Shown here piece after piece: positions 50,801 to 63,993 of a DNA stretch of 64,000 nucleotides (positions within the stretch are counted from its first letter, which is position 1; the number at the start of each line of letters is the position of its first letter). The position numbers were made by a program, and so were the translations under genes. The stretch is from NCBI GenBank assembly GCA_026874595.1, contig CM049311.1, positions 59,961,953-60,025,952 on the forward strand, given 5' to 3'. The DNA comes from Sipunculus nudus. Its lineage: Eukaryota; Annelida; Sipuncula; Golfingiida; Sipunculidae. The notes under the pieces were generated by a model. That model was not told the DNA's origin, did no database searches, and saw only the letters and a program-made list of their open reading frames with translations.

Positions 50801-52517
50801 TACCTATATGAATATTACATTCACTGATACACGTTTAGTTTCAACTCAACGGGAAAAAACTTCATTTGGTGAGCGTTTTTCAATCATCAATGCATCTAAA
50901 TAACTGGTCACTTCTATGAAGTTCCACCTTTTTATCGCATTTGACAGCAGCTAAATCTAGTAGAGCGTTGTAATATGCATAGTGCTGCAGCAAGGAAGAC
51001 ACTTAAACTTTTTTTTTTACTAAAAAAGAGTAATTTCATGAGTTATATGTATAGGTGGGGCATGTTTAATGTTTTCAGAAAAAAATCCAATGTTTTGGTA
51101 AATTGTGACTTTTTTGTTAAATTACTATACCCTTAAAGTAAAGTTTAACCTTTAAGTTATTTTTCTGCACTTTATTTATGAACTTATGATCATTTATTAT
51201 TAAGTAAAGTATTTTAATTGATTTCAAGTATTTATATCATTGAAATATATATTATATATTAACTTGAAATAATTTGTCATAACATACATTAATTATCTGT
51301 AGGTAGTGGATCATTAAATGGTTGATATAAGTACAAGCAAATATATCATTATATCAGTTTGGACTCTTAAATGTAACAGTGATACTTGTTACGTATACGT
51401 GTTGCATAGCGGCCATGGTGATTCATTTATAACATGTTCAAGTTATATTTGAAATGCAATCTAAAATAACTCCTATATAGGTCAGGGTGACAGATTGTTA
51501 TTATTCACGTCACATGAAAGATTATTCTGGTCATATTGACATTAAATTTTAGTCAGTGGGAATTCAACAGATAGAAATTGGTAGTACTCAATATACCACG
51601 ATGGTGTTAACGTTTGTATTTTAACGAGAATTTTGTAAGGGTATGGGGAATCAGGATAATGGGCATTTCAGGTTGTTTTATGCTGTTTAAATATCATGGA
51701 ATTTAAGAGAATTCAAGAGTTAATTTAAAAGTGGATTTTTTGTATATTCAAAGGAAAGAGCAACGGAAATCGTCGTAATATTTTCCGCACAATGTGTAAG
51801 ACGGACACCCCACTTACAACAATAGGAGCTTCTGACAGTTTTTCTCCCTGGTTAAGGCCCCTAGGAATTTCTGTAAACGTAGGCGGCCGTGAAACACCGT
51901 GTACACCTTTTCATGACTGGTCAGATTATCGATTGCGTTCTGAAATTGCACGACCGCTGAACTAATAACGAATAACAACAATTCCTTTTTTTTTATTTTC
52001 TTTCGTAGCTTGCTCCGTAGTACGTTGGCTGATTTAGGACACAGAAAAAAAATTATCTCGAGATCTCGACATAGAATTTCGCAAAAAAAATTTGGGAAGC
52101 AAAAAAATTATTTTGGAAGCAAAAACAAAATTGAGAAAGCAAAAAAAAAAAATTAAGGAAGCAAAAAAAATAAAGGTAACCCTAGCTGGGAATGGGTCTT
52201 ATAACGCCACTTTGACGTATAAACATTTTATCTACAGGCTACTTGTACACAAGGTACTTGAGTACAGATATAAGATTAAAACATGTAACCGAGTTATTGA
52301 TCCCTGGTTGATGTTCGTTAGAGCATGTGAAGCAATGCAGTATTTGTTATTTACAGAACTCTGTACTCTCTGAATTGAAGCCAGATGTTTCTGCCGGACG
52401 TCTTTCTATTACGATCGGAGCAATGTTTGCACACCCCCCCCCCCCCCCCCACCCCCGATGTTATAAAAACACGTGGGTATAGACAAAGACACAGCCTTTA
52501 TCCATGGGATTGGCTCA
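47856..52517. other. Gene-free stretch
   Basis: Holds a poly-C/A/TA cluster (47960-48004), an R-like terminal block at about 48620-48668 (GGTCGTCATGGCGACACCAG), and A-rich and poly-C runs near 52085-52160 and 52434-52453. Minus-strand ORFs at 48.3-48.8 kb are not assignable to any family. Confidence 0.5.
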
Positions 52518-54339
52518 TTTTTAGCTCAGCTGACTGTAAGTCAACTCAGGTATAGGAATGGCGCTTTGTCCGTCGTCCGGCCGGCCGTCTAGCCGTCCGG
52601 CCGTCCGTTAGCAGGGCACAAATCGTAACTGCTGGTCCTAGAAACTTCTAAGTGAACATCCTGGGAGGTCAATAAAAAATCTCCTTGGAAACCTGAAATT
52701 AGGTCACTGTGACCTATATCCTCCGAGCTATTGGGCTTGAAAGTACCCCAAGATTAATCAAAAATATAATACAAAACCTCCAATATCTTGATAATTAATG
52801 CACGGATTGTCATGAATTTTGCCTTGAGTATTGACAATGACTAGTTTTTTTTCAGTTCCTGAAAAGTTGTGGCGCCACCTGTATTTTTTCTTATTTTAAC
52901 GAATATTTTTCTATTTTTTTTCACTATAAAATGACAACAATCATGTCAGTTTTTTCAGCTGCAATTACATCCAGTGTCCCAAAACCTGGTGTGTTTATTG
53001 ATCACAAGTGGATGCCATATAGTTATCACCCTGTCTGTCTGTCTGTTTGTCTGTCTGTCCATCCATCCATCCACAAAAATTTGTTTTCAGATGATAACTT
53101 GACTTACATATGGCCCACCACTAAAGCAAGAACCTATATGATTTTGGGGTCATGAAGTCAGAGGTCAAGGTCACAGGACTCACTTTTTTAAAAGATTATG
53201 GCTGCATTTTCAGCCAAGCTTTTCATCCCAAACTTTCCATTTTGCACATTTAGCTGACTTGCCAGTATGGGGAGATCATAAATGAATTTGAGGTCACATG
53301 GTCAAAGGTCAAGGTCACATTGGCCATCTGTTCACAAATTAGTTTCCTGATGATAACACCAGTTTAGTTTGACATATTGGTTTCAAACTTAACTTATATT
53401 TGACTCACCACTAAAGTTAGAACCGTGTGGATTTTGGGGTCCAACGGTCAAAGGTCAAGGTCACAGGACTCATTTCTTAAAAAAGAATACATATGCATTT
53501 GAAGCCAAACTTTTCATCGCAAACCTTCCATCTTCAAGATATTGCTCACCTGCCAATAGGGGAAGAATCTGTTCAGTTTACGAGTCATGAGGTCAAAGGT
53601 CAAGGTCATAGTACCCACTTATTCAGAAAGATTGTGGATGCATTTTAAGCCAAACTTTTCATCCCAAACCTTCCATCTTGCACAAATAGCTGAGCTGCCA
53701 ATAGGGGAAGAACCTGATTGATTCGGGGGTCATGGTCACAGGGGCCCATCTGTCCACATCTTTGTTTCTGTATGATATCTGAGAGTTGGATTGACATATT
53801 GGTTTCAATTTTGACGTATATATAACCCACCAATAATGCAAGAATCCTTTTGATTTTGGTGTCATAAGGCAAAAGGTAGAGTTCACAGGACCCACTTCTT
53901 TAAAAAGATTGTTGATGTATTTTTAGCCAAACTTTCTTTCCCAAACCTTCTATCTTCCAGATGTTGCTCAGCTGCCAAAAGTGGAAGTAACTTATGGATT
54001 TCTGGGGTCACAAGGTCAAGGGTCAAGGTCACGGGGGCAGTCTATTCACATATTAGTTTCCAGATGATAACACCAGTTTGGTTTGAAATATTGGTTTCAA
54101 ACTTGACTTATATATGGCTCACTACTAAAGTAAGAACTGTTGATTCACAAGGGTCACAAAGTCAAAGGGTAAGGTCACAGGGCCCATCCATTCACATATT
54201 AGTTTATGGATGATAACTCAAGTTTGGGTAGACAGGTTGGCTTCAAACTGATCACAAGACCAATATCTCGGAAAACCTCATAAAGCTATATCCTTATATA
54301 CAAATGCAGCTGAGCGTCGAGACCCATATGGGTCCCTAA
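52518..54339 (+). mobile_element. Most complete AGGTCA-array element, 1.8 kb
   Basis: Begins TTTTTAGCTCAGCTGACTG followed by CCGTCGTCCGGCCGGCCGTC and ends TGCAGCTGAGCGTCGAGACC, so the ends are inverted over CAGCTGAGC. It contains the GGGCACAAATCGTAAC block, GTGGCGCCACCTG, and about eight AGGTCA-type clusters spaced about 145 bp apart from 53160 to 54170. A CTGT/CATC microsatellite lies near 53035-53070. No protein is encoded. Such elements appear abundant in bivalve genomes, as far as I know; the class is not settled. Confidence 0.8.
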
Positions 54340-54740
54340 TTATGAAAGGTTTAATAAATTATGTTTACCTAGATTATGTTTCTGATAACCTTCACTTCTT
54401 TCATATGTATATGCATATGTATTACAAAGATTCTATAAATAAGGCAGGTGAATAGCGACTTTAAGACCAAAGCAGGGCATTTTGCTGAAGAAAAATCATG
54501 ATGAGAGATGATCGAAATATTTAAACCGTTTATTTATGAATATAAAACATATATGAAGATAGGTTGACTAAAGGTAATCTGAGCAAATAGTTATAGCTAT
54601 AGTGGATAAAGACTTGGGCTTTAGGGGCTGAAGCACCCCCCCCCCCCCCCCAGCGTACCTACCAGAAAACACAGTAATCATTTTTAGCATATTTTCACTT
54701 ATGATGGTCTAATACATGTTCCATAAAACAACACACCATT

Positions 54741-54876
54741 TCAATAAAAAACAAAAGCTGAAAGAAATTGTACAAAAAGCGTGTTTCTATAAGAAGCTCA
54801 TATTTATTTTTCAATAAAAACAAAAGCTGAAAGAAATTGTACAAAAAGCGTGTTTCTATAAGAAGCTCATATTTAG
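54741..54876. repeat. Tandem duplication of about 70 bp next to poly-C
   Basis: Two copies containing AAGCTGAAAGAAATTGTACA and GTGTTTCTATAAGAAGCTCA. The second is followed by a poly-C run of 26 (54877-54902). Confidence 0.9.
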
Positions 54877-55124
54877 CCCCCCCCCCCCCCCCCCCCCCCC
54901 CCGTGAGCAAGGGGCCATATCAGTGTATTTGTGTTTAAAGCAGGATTATTGGCCAGGCCGGCTACCTTTTTTGGTAGGTCCTCTTTTTTTAAAGCAGGAG
55001 AGAGAGAGAGAGAGAGAGAATAGTTAGAATTCCCGTCGATAGTTATGCTCTCGGGGACATGTTTATATTGATATGTTACGAACAAGAACTGTCAATTCTC
55101 AATCTCGACTTCCGCTGACAACTG

Positions 55125-55136
55125 TATAAAAAGGGG
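55125..55136 (+). promoter_or_regulatory. TATA-like box, no gene assigned
   Basis: TATAAAAAGGGG is followed by a small hairpin (AGGAGTTTCTAACAAACTCCT at 55162, in part) and GCGTCATGGCCACGTGAGG. No ORF or donor gives a convincing exon. Confidence 0.2.
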
Positions 55137-55139
55137 TAA

Positions 55140-58100
55140 CTAAGTGTGACCAAGGAGTTTCTAACAAACTCCTTTATGTGACGGTCCCCCGCTCTGTGGC
55201 ATGCGTCATGGCCACGTGAGGATGGTGGGATAGACCATTTACTTGCTCAGTGCAAATTGTTTGCCCATATGTTGACAGTATATACACATTTGATCTCTTA
55301 AAACTATACGTTTGCTTGCAAAGATATTATTTCTCACACTTAGGCATGTATATAAGGCCTAAGGCGCCGAAAAGTTTGATCATGACGCCCAGATCGAAAT
55401 TACGTAGGTAGGGAAACAATCACAGGCATGCCTATTTCGTAGTTCTGGAAAATGACCCTGAAAACAACGTGGCATATCGGCAAACCACAAAGGGGGTTTC
55501 CATCAGTAAGCCAGGTGAACATAGCCTTCACAACCCTGCAGTTATAAAATGTAGTATTTATTTTATGTGTGGCACAGGGGGTGTATTGCGTAAAATTTAT
55601 ATATCTAGGCCTATGCAGGGTTATAAGAAAATGTTGTGCTTTCAGTTATTGCACATGACTCTTGAAAAAGTTTTACTAAGATGTTTGTATTCAACAACTT
55701 TTTATGATACAACAAAACGTTAAATGAACAGTTGTGAATTATTTGAAATCCTTACTACCGCATGTCATTTTAGACAAAGAGTAATTGAATAATTGTATGT
55801 CCTCGGCAAAATATATCGTTTTCAAAACTTACTATACTTTGTAATATACCAAAACATTATTATCAGGGCTGATGGCTTTTTGGAAAGCACCAGTATTACA
55901 TTGGGATTCCCATGTTGCACGTTTAATCACGTTTTATTGACTATATGATTATATTCGGCTGACTAACAAAGTTTTCGTTCAAGTGATGTTTTTCATTGAT
56001 CGTCATTAAAATTGGAAATACATCATGTGCATGACTGAGCATGTAAAAAAGATCATTGTAGGATACTTTAAGGCACTATTGGACTTTTCTAAACGTTTGA
56101 AGTAGGGCATATGCTGTTCTTAAGTTTGAATCCCATTGCTCCAATCAGTATTGCAGATAAGTCTGAAAACTGATCACATTCACTTTGAATTTCAAGGTCA
56201 GATCTACAGAAATATGGGATTTCTTACGAACACCATTACTTTTGGCGAAATGCAAATTTCCCCCTCAAATTTATTACACAAATTATTTCAACAAAGTTCT
56301 CATATTATTTTGAAAACTGGTGACCTTTCCCCTTGATCTTCATGGTCAAATAAGCTAAATGTAGGATGGTAAAGCCCATAACACTTGAAGTAGAGTACCT
56401 TTTTTCTTCAAATTTGATACAGAATGTTTTTAACCATACAGTTCTTGGATGAAAAACAGGTGACCTTGAGATTGATCTTCAATATCAAGATCTTTTGGAA
56501 TTTTAATAAAGTGTATTAAAAAGTGTACTTCTTTCCTCTTTTTCGAACTGCTCCCATACCATTAACTCTAAAAAAGCAACTACATTTACATACCTCTATA
56601 CCTGAAGATTATTATTATTAAAACCCTCTGTTTTCATTTGCGAACCTCTCTTATTCTTTAGTCGATAACATGTGGGGGAGGGGGTTATTTTCAAATAAAA
56701 TTATGGCAATAGTTTAAAAATCTGGAAGATCAAACTTTTCTCCTTAATGTTCTTTTAATTGCAAAACGTCTTTTTACAATTGCATTTCGGTTGATATTAA
56801 ACATAATTACTTAGGCTGGTTATAGAGTATATAAAGATAGTAGTTTGCTAAACTTCAGGATTGTACAAGACTGGTGGTGCCGCCTGCATTTGATTTTTTT
56901 AAATTTTTTTTTTCGCATTTTACATGTATATTTCAGACTATCAAATTACAGCACTGCAGTCATGTTAGTCATTAAGGATAGTTTTACAAGTGGAACGAAA
57001 CTAATGAATCCATCTATATATAAAGTTGATTTTTTCTTTATTAATTCCACTCATTCAAGGCTACAGATTTAGAGCAATAGTGTCAGTTTCTCAGCAACTA
57101 CGTCATTGATTGTATGCTTATTTATCACGAATTGTTATTAGCTGGACAAGACTGCTCGCATCACCCATATTTTTGTTGCATGCCTGCCTTTTATTTGAAT
57201 TTTCAGACAGTTTTGTGATCACTTTTTCGTCAGTTTCTCAGCAGTGTGTTCATTAGTTGCTCTGAAACTTAGGTTGCCATATGATCATAGATAGTTTTAC
57301 CTATTAACAAGACTAGTGGCGCCACATTTTATTTTCATGTTTACACATCTATCTTGTATTTTTAGAATATCAGAATAGAGCAAAAGATTATGTTGGTTTA
57401 TAGATTGTTTGCAACTATTTTATTTATGCTTACTATCTGTAGTTTTATCAGTTGAATAATACTTGTGGCACCACCTTCAAATCTGCGTATTTTTAGCTCA
57501 TTTATGATTTATAGGCGCGGGGTCTGTCCGTCGCCCATCCCTATAATAACAGCTTCTTCAGCAATTTTGTGCGCCTGTGCATATTTGGTCAAGTGCGCCG
57601 CAAACCAAATTTAAAGGCGCCTCCCACATTTACAGTGATTATATGTGTTGATATGCGGTTTTTTTTGGCCCTTTGAAAACTGCGCCTTTTGAGCATTCCA
57701 GACAACTATGTGGTCAAAGTTTAACAAACCTGATAAAATTGAACCGGCATGAACACTACATATGAAAATTTTCTGATCGTGCAAAATACAAAAAAATATA
57801 CCAAACCAGTTTTACAGAACTTTCGTAGTCACATTTGTCAGTAGACTGCATTTGTCTTTTCCGGTGAATCTATTCAGACACTACCAACATTTCCTTTCAG
57901 CTACTGCTAAGCTGATTCTCCAAAAGGTTTTTACGTATGTTGGTCTGGGTATAAGTGGGTCAGTTGATCAATTTAGTGGCGCCCTCTACATTTTGTATGA
58001 CGTTACGAGTATTTTGAATCCACATTTCTCTTGTACATCAGCATATAGCAGTAACTATATATATATATATATAAGTCATAACCGCCATAACTGGATTGGT

Positions 58101-60690
58101 TATTAAAACTTGACACACTTCGGACTCAAAGTGAAGGAAGAATTGTATCTGCTTTAGTGCCAGACGGGCCATGGTCATGTTCATAGCTGAAACTTATCCT
58201 TAGTTTGGTTTTCAGGTGATAAGTTTATGTTTTCATTGATTGACTGCATTCGTACTTCAAACATATTAACAATCACTAGGACGAATATACCAAATTGAGG
58301 GTCAAAAGGTCAAAGGACTTAGGTTAAGGCCACAATGCAAGGTTATAATCAGTTTAATTCTCAGATGACGAATTCTTGTTAGGCTTGATTACTCTGATTC
58401 TAGCTTGATATAGTTAGTAGTGAATGGTTCAGTTCAAAATTTACATCGGTGTTACCCATCACTCACTGGAAAGAATCCAATTGAATTTTTGGCAAAAGTC
58501 CAAGGTAAGCATTGTTTACATTTGATGTCTGAATGATCAACTGAATGATCAAGCTTCGCCACATGGGACTTATCCGAGAGCCCCATGCATTATACGCAAA
58601 GAGGAAACATGACCAATTATTAGAGGCTGGTTTGCAGTCTATATATATATAGGTCTTTGTGTTATATGTAGATTTCCTCATGTAAGGTTATACGAAACAT
58701 TCAGTAGATTAATTTTATAATGACAAAATAATTAAAACGTCACTATAATTTGAATATACACAATTATAAAATAAATAGTTAAGCAATAAAAGGCATTTCA
58801 AAGCATAAGATATCCCAAGAATGGGTCAGCCTAAATTATAATTCGTCCCTGAAGAGCTTTATAATCTGTTTCAGATTAATCTGTTTCAGATTACTGCATG
58901 GACTGCTTGCATATCCAATGCCACTGTCTCGTGAAGATTATGTGAAAAAGTATGAAAAATATTTGTTGAAATATTTTGAAAATTTCTGTTGAAATTTTGC
59001 CCACAGATAGATGATTAAGGTTCAGACGTCATGCAGAGTCCTATCAAATGTGATTATGGCGTATACATGTGTATAATCTTCAACTTCTAAAGTTTCGTGT
59101 TGAGTTAATTTCATACACATGCATAAATGACTTTGTGAATTATTCTTTAAACCATGTTGTGTTCATTGATGAATCATTTAATTAAGTAGTGTTTAGTTCA
59201 TATGAACCGGTTGATCTTTTTCTGGTTTGTCAGTGGGGTATGTTCATTTATGAGAATCGGGCCCTTATTTCTTTCATTTTTGAGACTTTGACAAACAGAG
59301 TAACTGCATGTGCCATTTCACAACAATGCGTGCAAGAATTGCCCGACAGCTTGGTATATGTTTATTGGTCCTGTTAGTTCCATAGCAATTAAGCTGTCCG
59401 ACTGTAAGCCTCTTACAAATTGAAACGTAAGGGCTGCATGGAACATAACTTTGTTCATGAACATGCTGGAACATCTTACCATGCCATTAAAAATCATATT
59501 TTTTCTTATTAAATCATTTGCAACCCACGCTCGGGATGCAGCTGGCTTTTTGGGTTCAAGTGTAGAACTTTTAATTGAAGGTCCAGGCCCATGCATGGAC
59601 CACTTGGTGTGTGCGTCTTTAAAAGAGTTTAATTATAGAAGCCCATGCATGCAAAATTTACTTATTCCATCATGTATATATATCCCATGATGCCATTTAA
59701 TTAGATTTGTTGGTGGGTCGGCAGACGAGAAATCAAATTTGAAAATTTAAAGATATGAATTAGCAAGAGAAAAGGTATGTAAAACCTTGTATATTATCTG
59801 TATATATGTGTGTGTGTGTGTGATTGTGTGTGTATGTATGTACTTGACATATTCCCATTTTTATCTGCAAACTATATGTGACCTTAATTACCTATAATGC
59901 TTTTTAAAAAGCTTAAATTTTATTTTGTTTTCGTTACTAAAGTTAAAAATATGTTTACATGCAGAGTTAGATTAACCTGTGTGCAATTATAAATTTTGTA
60001 TAATACAATTAAAATTAAATAAAACTGCTCTAGCATTTGTATTAGCATTAAATCCCTTTGACAAGTTTTAATTCGAAATTGATTTCTTATTATTTTAAGT
60101 AGTTCCATTTGTGATTAAAAGCTGCCAGTCGCATTTGAACCATGCGTGCATGAGACCTTGCATGCATGAAGGCGGCGCTATACACAACATATGATTGTAT
60201 ATACGTAAGGTATGTATAAGTAAAATACATGTAAAAGTTGATAACGCTAGAAGTTTACAAGTTAACTCTGTACCTGTCGGTCATGAAGGATAAAGGACAC
60301 ATTATAGGCCCAGGGTATAGAAAACGAATGCGCAATATGGCGCCCTTAAAAATTAAAAATAAATATATATAAAATCAAAAGATGTCAACTATAGAAGGAC
60401 CAAAGATTTATAAATTCCCAGTCAACAGTCCAACACTATATACACATGTAGTTCTAGAAAAAGTATATGTTTGCATAACTTGTGAATTCATAATTAATAA
60501 ATCTTACCTTATCCGACTTGTACACAGAGTACAAGGCCTATTTCTGATTACACAATTAGAGCTGCTGTCAGCAAAGTTAGAGCCTGCGTAGGCCTACAAT
60601 TTCATCCAAATCAATGGTAAGATTGGGCCAACCAGAGGCGAAACTCAAGATTGACTGCCAGTAAACTCAATGTGAAACGTCAGTGCAAGT
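55140..60690. other. Gene-free stretch with decayed AGGTCA-family remnants
   Basis: Remnants include the GTGGTGCCGCC/GTGGCGCCAC phrases at 56873, 57316 and 57977, an element-like start at 57493 (TTTTTAGCTCATTTATG), and AAAGGTCAAAGGACTTAGG at 58309. (TA)n is at 58056-58073 and (TG)n at about 59807-59823. No exon is recognised. Confidence 0.5.
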
Positions 60691-60693
60691 ACC

Positions 60694-60696
<3 letters not shown>

Positions 60697-60761
<65 letters not shown>
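60697..60761. repeat. (TA)n microsatellite adjoining hammerhead copy 5
   Basis: About 32 TA units. The hammerhead repeat lies between this array and a short TA run at 60843-60855. Confidence 0.97.
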
Positions 60762-60763
<2 letters not shown>

Positions 60764-60770
60764 TAACCAG

Positions 60771-60818
60771 AATCACCTGATGATCGGGTCGCATCCCGTG
60801 AAACAGACTGTTGAGAAT
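60771..60818 (+). ncRNA. Hammerhead ribozyme, copy 5 (degenerate stem I)
   Basis: CTGATGA (60777-60783), stem II CGGG/CCCG with loop TCGCAT, GAAA and CAGACTGTT are unchanged. The stem I strands AATCAC and GAGAAT no longer pair fully. It is probably weak or inactive in cis. It lies about 130 bp upstream of the TATA box at 60946. Confidence 0.6.
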
Positions 60819-60945
60819 TTACAGTGTTGTTTTTCTTCAGAGTTATATATATATATCCTATACATACAAACTGAAACTCCAAAGGAAATACCAGAGGGGG
60901 GAACCAAATTAGTGTGTTATCGTGCACGTGATCACTGTTGAGGGC

Positions 60946-60953
60946 TATATAAA
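60946..60953 (+). promoter_or_regulatory. TATA box upstream of a candidate first exon
   Basis: GGGCTATATAAACGG, 39 bp upstream of an ATG that opens a short exon with a consensus donor. A GCACGTGATCAC E-box lies just upstream (60924). Spacing fits a start site near 60975. Confidence 0.5.
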
Positions 60954-60984
60954 CGGAGAGCGCTTCTGTTAACCGATAATTCTG

Positions 60985-61053
60985 ATGGCGCAGGCGGGTA
61001 AACGAATGTGGTGGCCTAAACTTCACCAGGGGCTTGGACAGAATGCATCAGAG
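60985..61053 (+). CDS. Candidate first coding exon of an unidentified gene
   Basis: ATG at 60985 (TTCTGATGG) opens 23 codons (MAQAGKRMWWPKLHQG...NASE) that end exactly at a donor GAG|GTGAGG, phase 0. The TATA box 39 bp upstream supports a real gene start. I find no convincing second exon before 64000, so the gene would continue beyond the window or the call is wrong. No domain is recognisable in 23 residues. Confidence 0.4.
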
Positions 61054-61138
61054 GTGAGGTTAGATTGCATTTATATTAATTTATGACAAAGATTCGAATA
61101 TTGACTATTTCTGTAAAAAATATTTAATTATGTGTGTG

Positions 61139-61143
<5 letters not shown>

Positions 61144-61182
<39 letters not shown>
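61144..61182. repeat. (AG)n microsatellite
   Basis: About 19 AG units. Confidence 0.97.
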
Positions 61183-61186
<4 letters not shown>

Positions 61187-62540
61187 ACGTGAAGCATGCA
61201 TAAGTAAATTACTAAAATGTGGTACAAAGAATATAGACGATAGATGATCCAAACTTTTTTAGTAGCAGTTATTTCAAATGTGAGAGTAACAAAGTGATTG
61301 TTATATTTATCTTGCATTAAATAAGCTTAAAATTCGGTACTGTTAAAAACAAGGTTTAACCTGGTTTAACGTCGGCGAAATATTGACGAGCTGCAAATTG
61401 CCTGGTTAAAATCTAAAAGGTAGACTTAGAAATACATTTACCAACTTTTTGTTCTAAGTATATATATTTTCTTTTTGGAAAAGTCATCGAATACTGTCAC
61501 CAAGAAAGCTATAAACTTGATTGTTTAAATGTTTCTTATTGTCATCTTTACGTCCAAGAAATGATTTATCAACAACCAAGATTTTAGGAGGTATATCATT
61601 AAGAAAAGAGTTTATGCACAGTGATGGTAGGATTATTCGCTGTTCTATAACCACAAAATGACATCTACATGGAAATCCAAGTTATTGTCCCCATGTTGCA
61701 ATTTGCTGGTGTGATATAGCCTTTCCCTTCGCTATTGATATAGCCATCTAACATTACAAACGACTGTATAGCCTGGTACATAGTCATGCCATGAACACCC
61801 ATACTGCCTTAAACATATGGCAGGTGATGGGAACCAAGCTAGCAATACGTTTCCACGCAATCGACTCTTTTACATGTCACCAAATGAATTATGTCATATG
61901 AAAAAAAGAGAAATGTGCAAGTCACACAAAAATTATCACTTTATGGGTGTCCAAAAAAGCTTCGCATTTACCATGAGATATCTTTGATAAAAAAGTGAAT
62001 ATCTAAAATGTGAGTATATACTTAAAATTACAGGATTAAAACAGTTGAATACAGAAATAAATATAAAGAGTAATACGCACTGCCCCTGAAAGGGGGTAAA
62101 TATTTTCTAAAAATATATAAAGAGGATCATTAAGAATTTATATTTGCATTTATTCAACCGACGAAACGACAAGGCCTCGTCGAATAACTATCAGTGAGTT
62201 CAAAAGTCATTTGGAAATATGGGTTTATGAAAAGTATTTATTTATAATGGCAGGATATAAATAAGTTGGTGGTGGAAGATTCATTGAGGTTTCAAGTCTC
62301 AATATGTCTGGCTGCAGTGAGGGTACATTTTTCAGTATAGAAACATTTGGAAGCTATCTTAATCACAGGGCTGTTCATTGATATCCTCAACTCATGAATT
62401 AGAGTGTAATAAACTATGGGTTAATCAATAATTTAATTGCTAGGGAAATAAGATATATAAAAAATGAAAATTAATTACGAATAACTTGGAAAAGAAATAC
62501 ATGAAATGAAACATGTTACTGCTCAACGGGGTAGGGTCCC

Positions 62541-62565
62541 CCCGCCCCCCTGGTTCCGCCACTGG
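62541..62565. mobile_element. hAT-like terminus fragment
   Basis: CCCCCCTGGTTCCGCCACTG is the complement of a CAGTGGCGGAACCAGG end, like the right end of the G-rich MITE at 41523-41752. The other end is not found. Confidence 0.45.
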
Positions 62566-63977
62566 TAATGGAGAGGCAAAGTAAATACTAATTCTTATTA
62601 ACATTACTGTATATAAAAGAAATATAATATATATAAAAAAAATCCCGGAGCATCTTTCCATACTTTCAACATGATGCAATTATTTATTTCTGTGTAATGT
62701 TTAAAGGTAAAGTTCCATATACACGGATTGCGGATCCGGCTTGCATAATTAGTATTACAATCGGCATTGAATACTAAAATAAAGCCAGATTTCATATGCG
62801 CGTATATTCGGCATGCATTTCGTCGATTAAGCTGTATGCTTCCTTTTGCGTGGTTGCGGCCGCGATCCGGTTGCGGATGGAGTCAAACGTGATATTATGA
62901 AGGACTGATTCCTTTTAAGCGCTTGCGGAACGTATCCGACCTGTCATCCGATTTGTCGGATCATGTAGCGACCCGCCGACGGGTCCGACAAAAAAATTAA
63001 ACAGATGGGGTCGGACGCGGAATCCCGCTGAAATGTATCCGTCACATAGAGGTTTTCCCAGGATTATCTTTTTTATCTGCATATGCCACGAGGAAAAACG
63101 TTCTCCGCCTGAAAACATTGATTGTGTGAAACATTTACTTGTCATTCACTGGAATCAGCTTTGATGCAACTGCATACCGCAACCAAACACCGCGGCCGCG
63201 TCAGAGGAATCATATAGCTTTCGTTAAAGATATATATGGTTTTCGTTTTGTCAACATGGGCACCCTATACCACTGTTTCTAACAGTTTATATATCCTACA
63301 CAGGGGCATTATAGGAACATTTCCTTGCAGGTGTTACCTGTAGTTCATCAATTTGCATGCATGCATGCAGTATATATATTTATTAGCCACAATAGCGTAA
63401 ATTCTATATATTTATATAGTTGACATAAAGGAAAACGAATTGAAAAGGCCACTGGTGTTTCTATAATACAGTTCTCTAGCATGTTTGCGTATGCACACTA
63501 GTATTAATGTGTATGTTCAACGGACACACACACAACACACACATATATATAAAAATATAATTAGGAAATCTTTCCCTCATTTAAAGTTCCATGCCGCTTC
63601 TATATACATCGGCACACCTGTATACGTTAATTCTCGAACTATATTCTGCATGCACATGAGAACCATTACTATACTATATACGAATCCACACGAGGAGTTA
63701 GAAATAGATATTTTGTAAAATAATAAAGAAAATATCATATTTGTCTTACATTTTTTTCTAATCTTCAGAATGAAACAATGATATTTAATTATACTATACC
63801 GTCTTGTCTTATACATTATACAACATTAAATCAGTTACCATAAAAAAATTAATAACCGACTAGAGCACAATAAAGATTTTGCCGGAATGAATTTCCTGTT
63901 TGGCATTCATTGAAATAAGAGCCCTTGAAACTAAATTTCCCGACACTCGTCAGTGCGCTTGGGCCCATAAAGAAACC

Positions 63978-63993
63978 TATATAAGGGCGGGGC
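63978..63993 (+). promoter_or_regulatory. TATA box with GC box at the right edge
   Basis: TATATAAGGGCGGGGC combines a TATA box and an Sp1-type GC box. Any transcription start and gene would lie just past the window end. Confidence 0.4.

Larger units (their letters stand above)
61054..63977. other. Intron or intergenic sequence
   Basis: Contains (AG)n at 61144-61182, the hAT-like end fragment at 62541-62565, and a GC-richer patch at 62710-63080. That patch has repeated phrases like ATTCCTTTT..GCG and GCGGATCCGG, related to a patch at 17125-17260. No exon is recognised. Confidence 0.5.
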
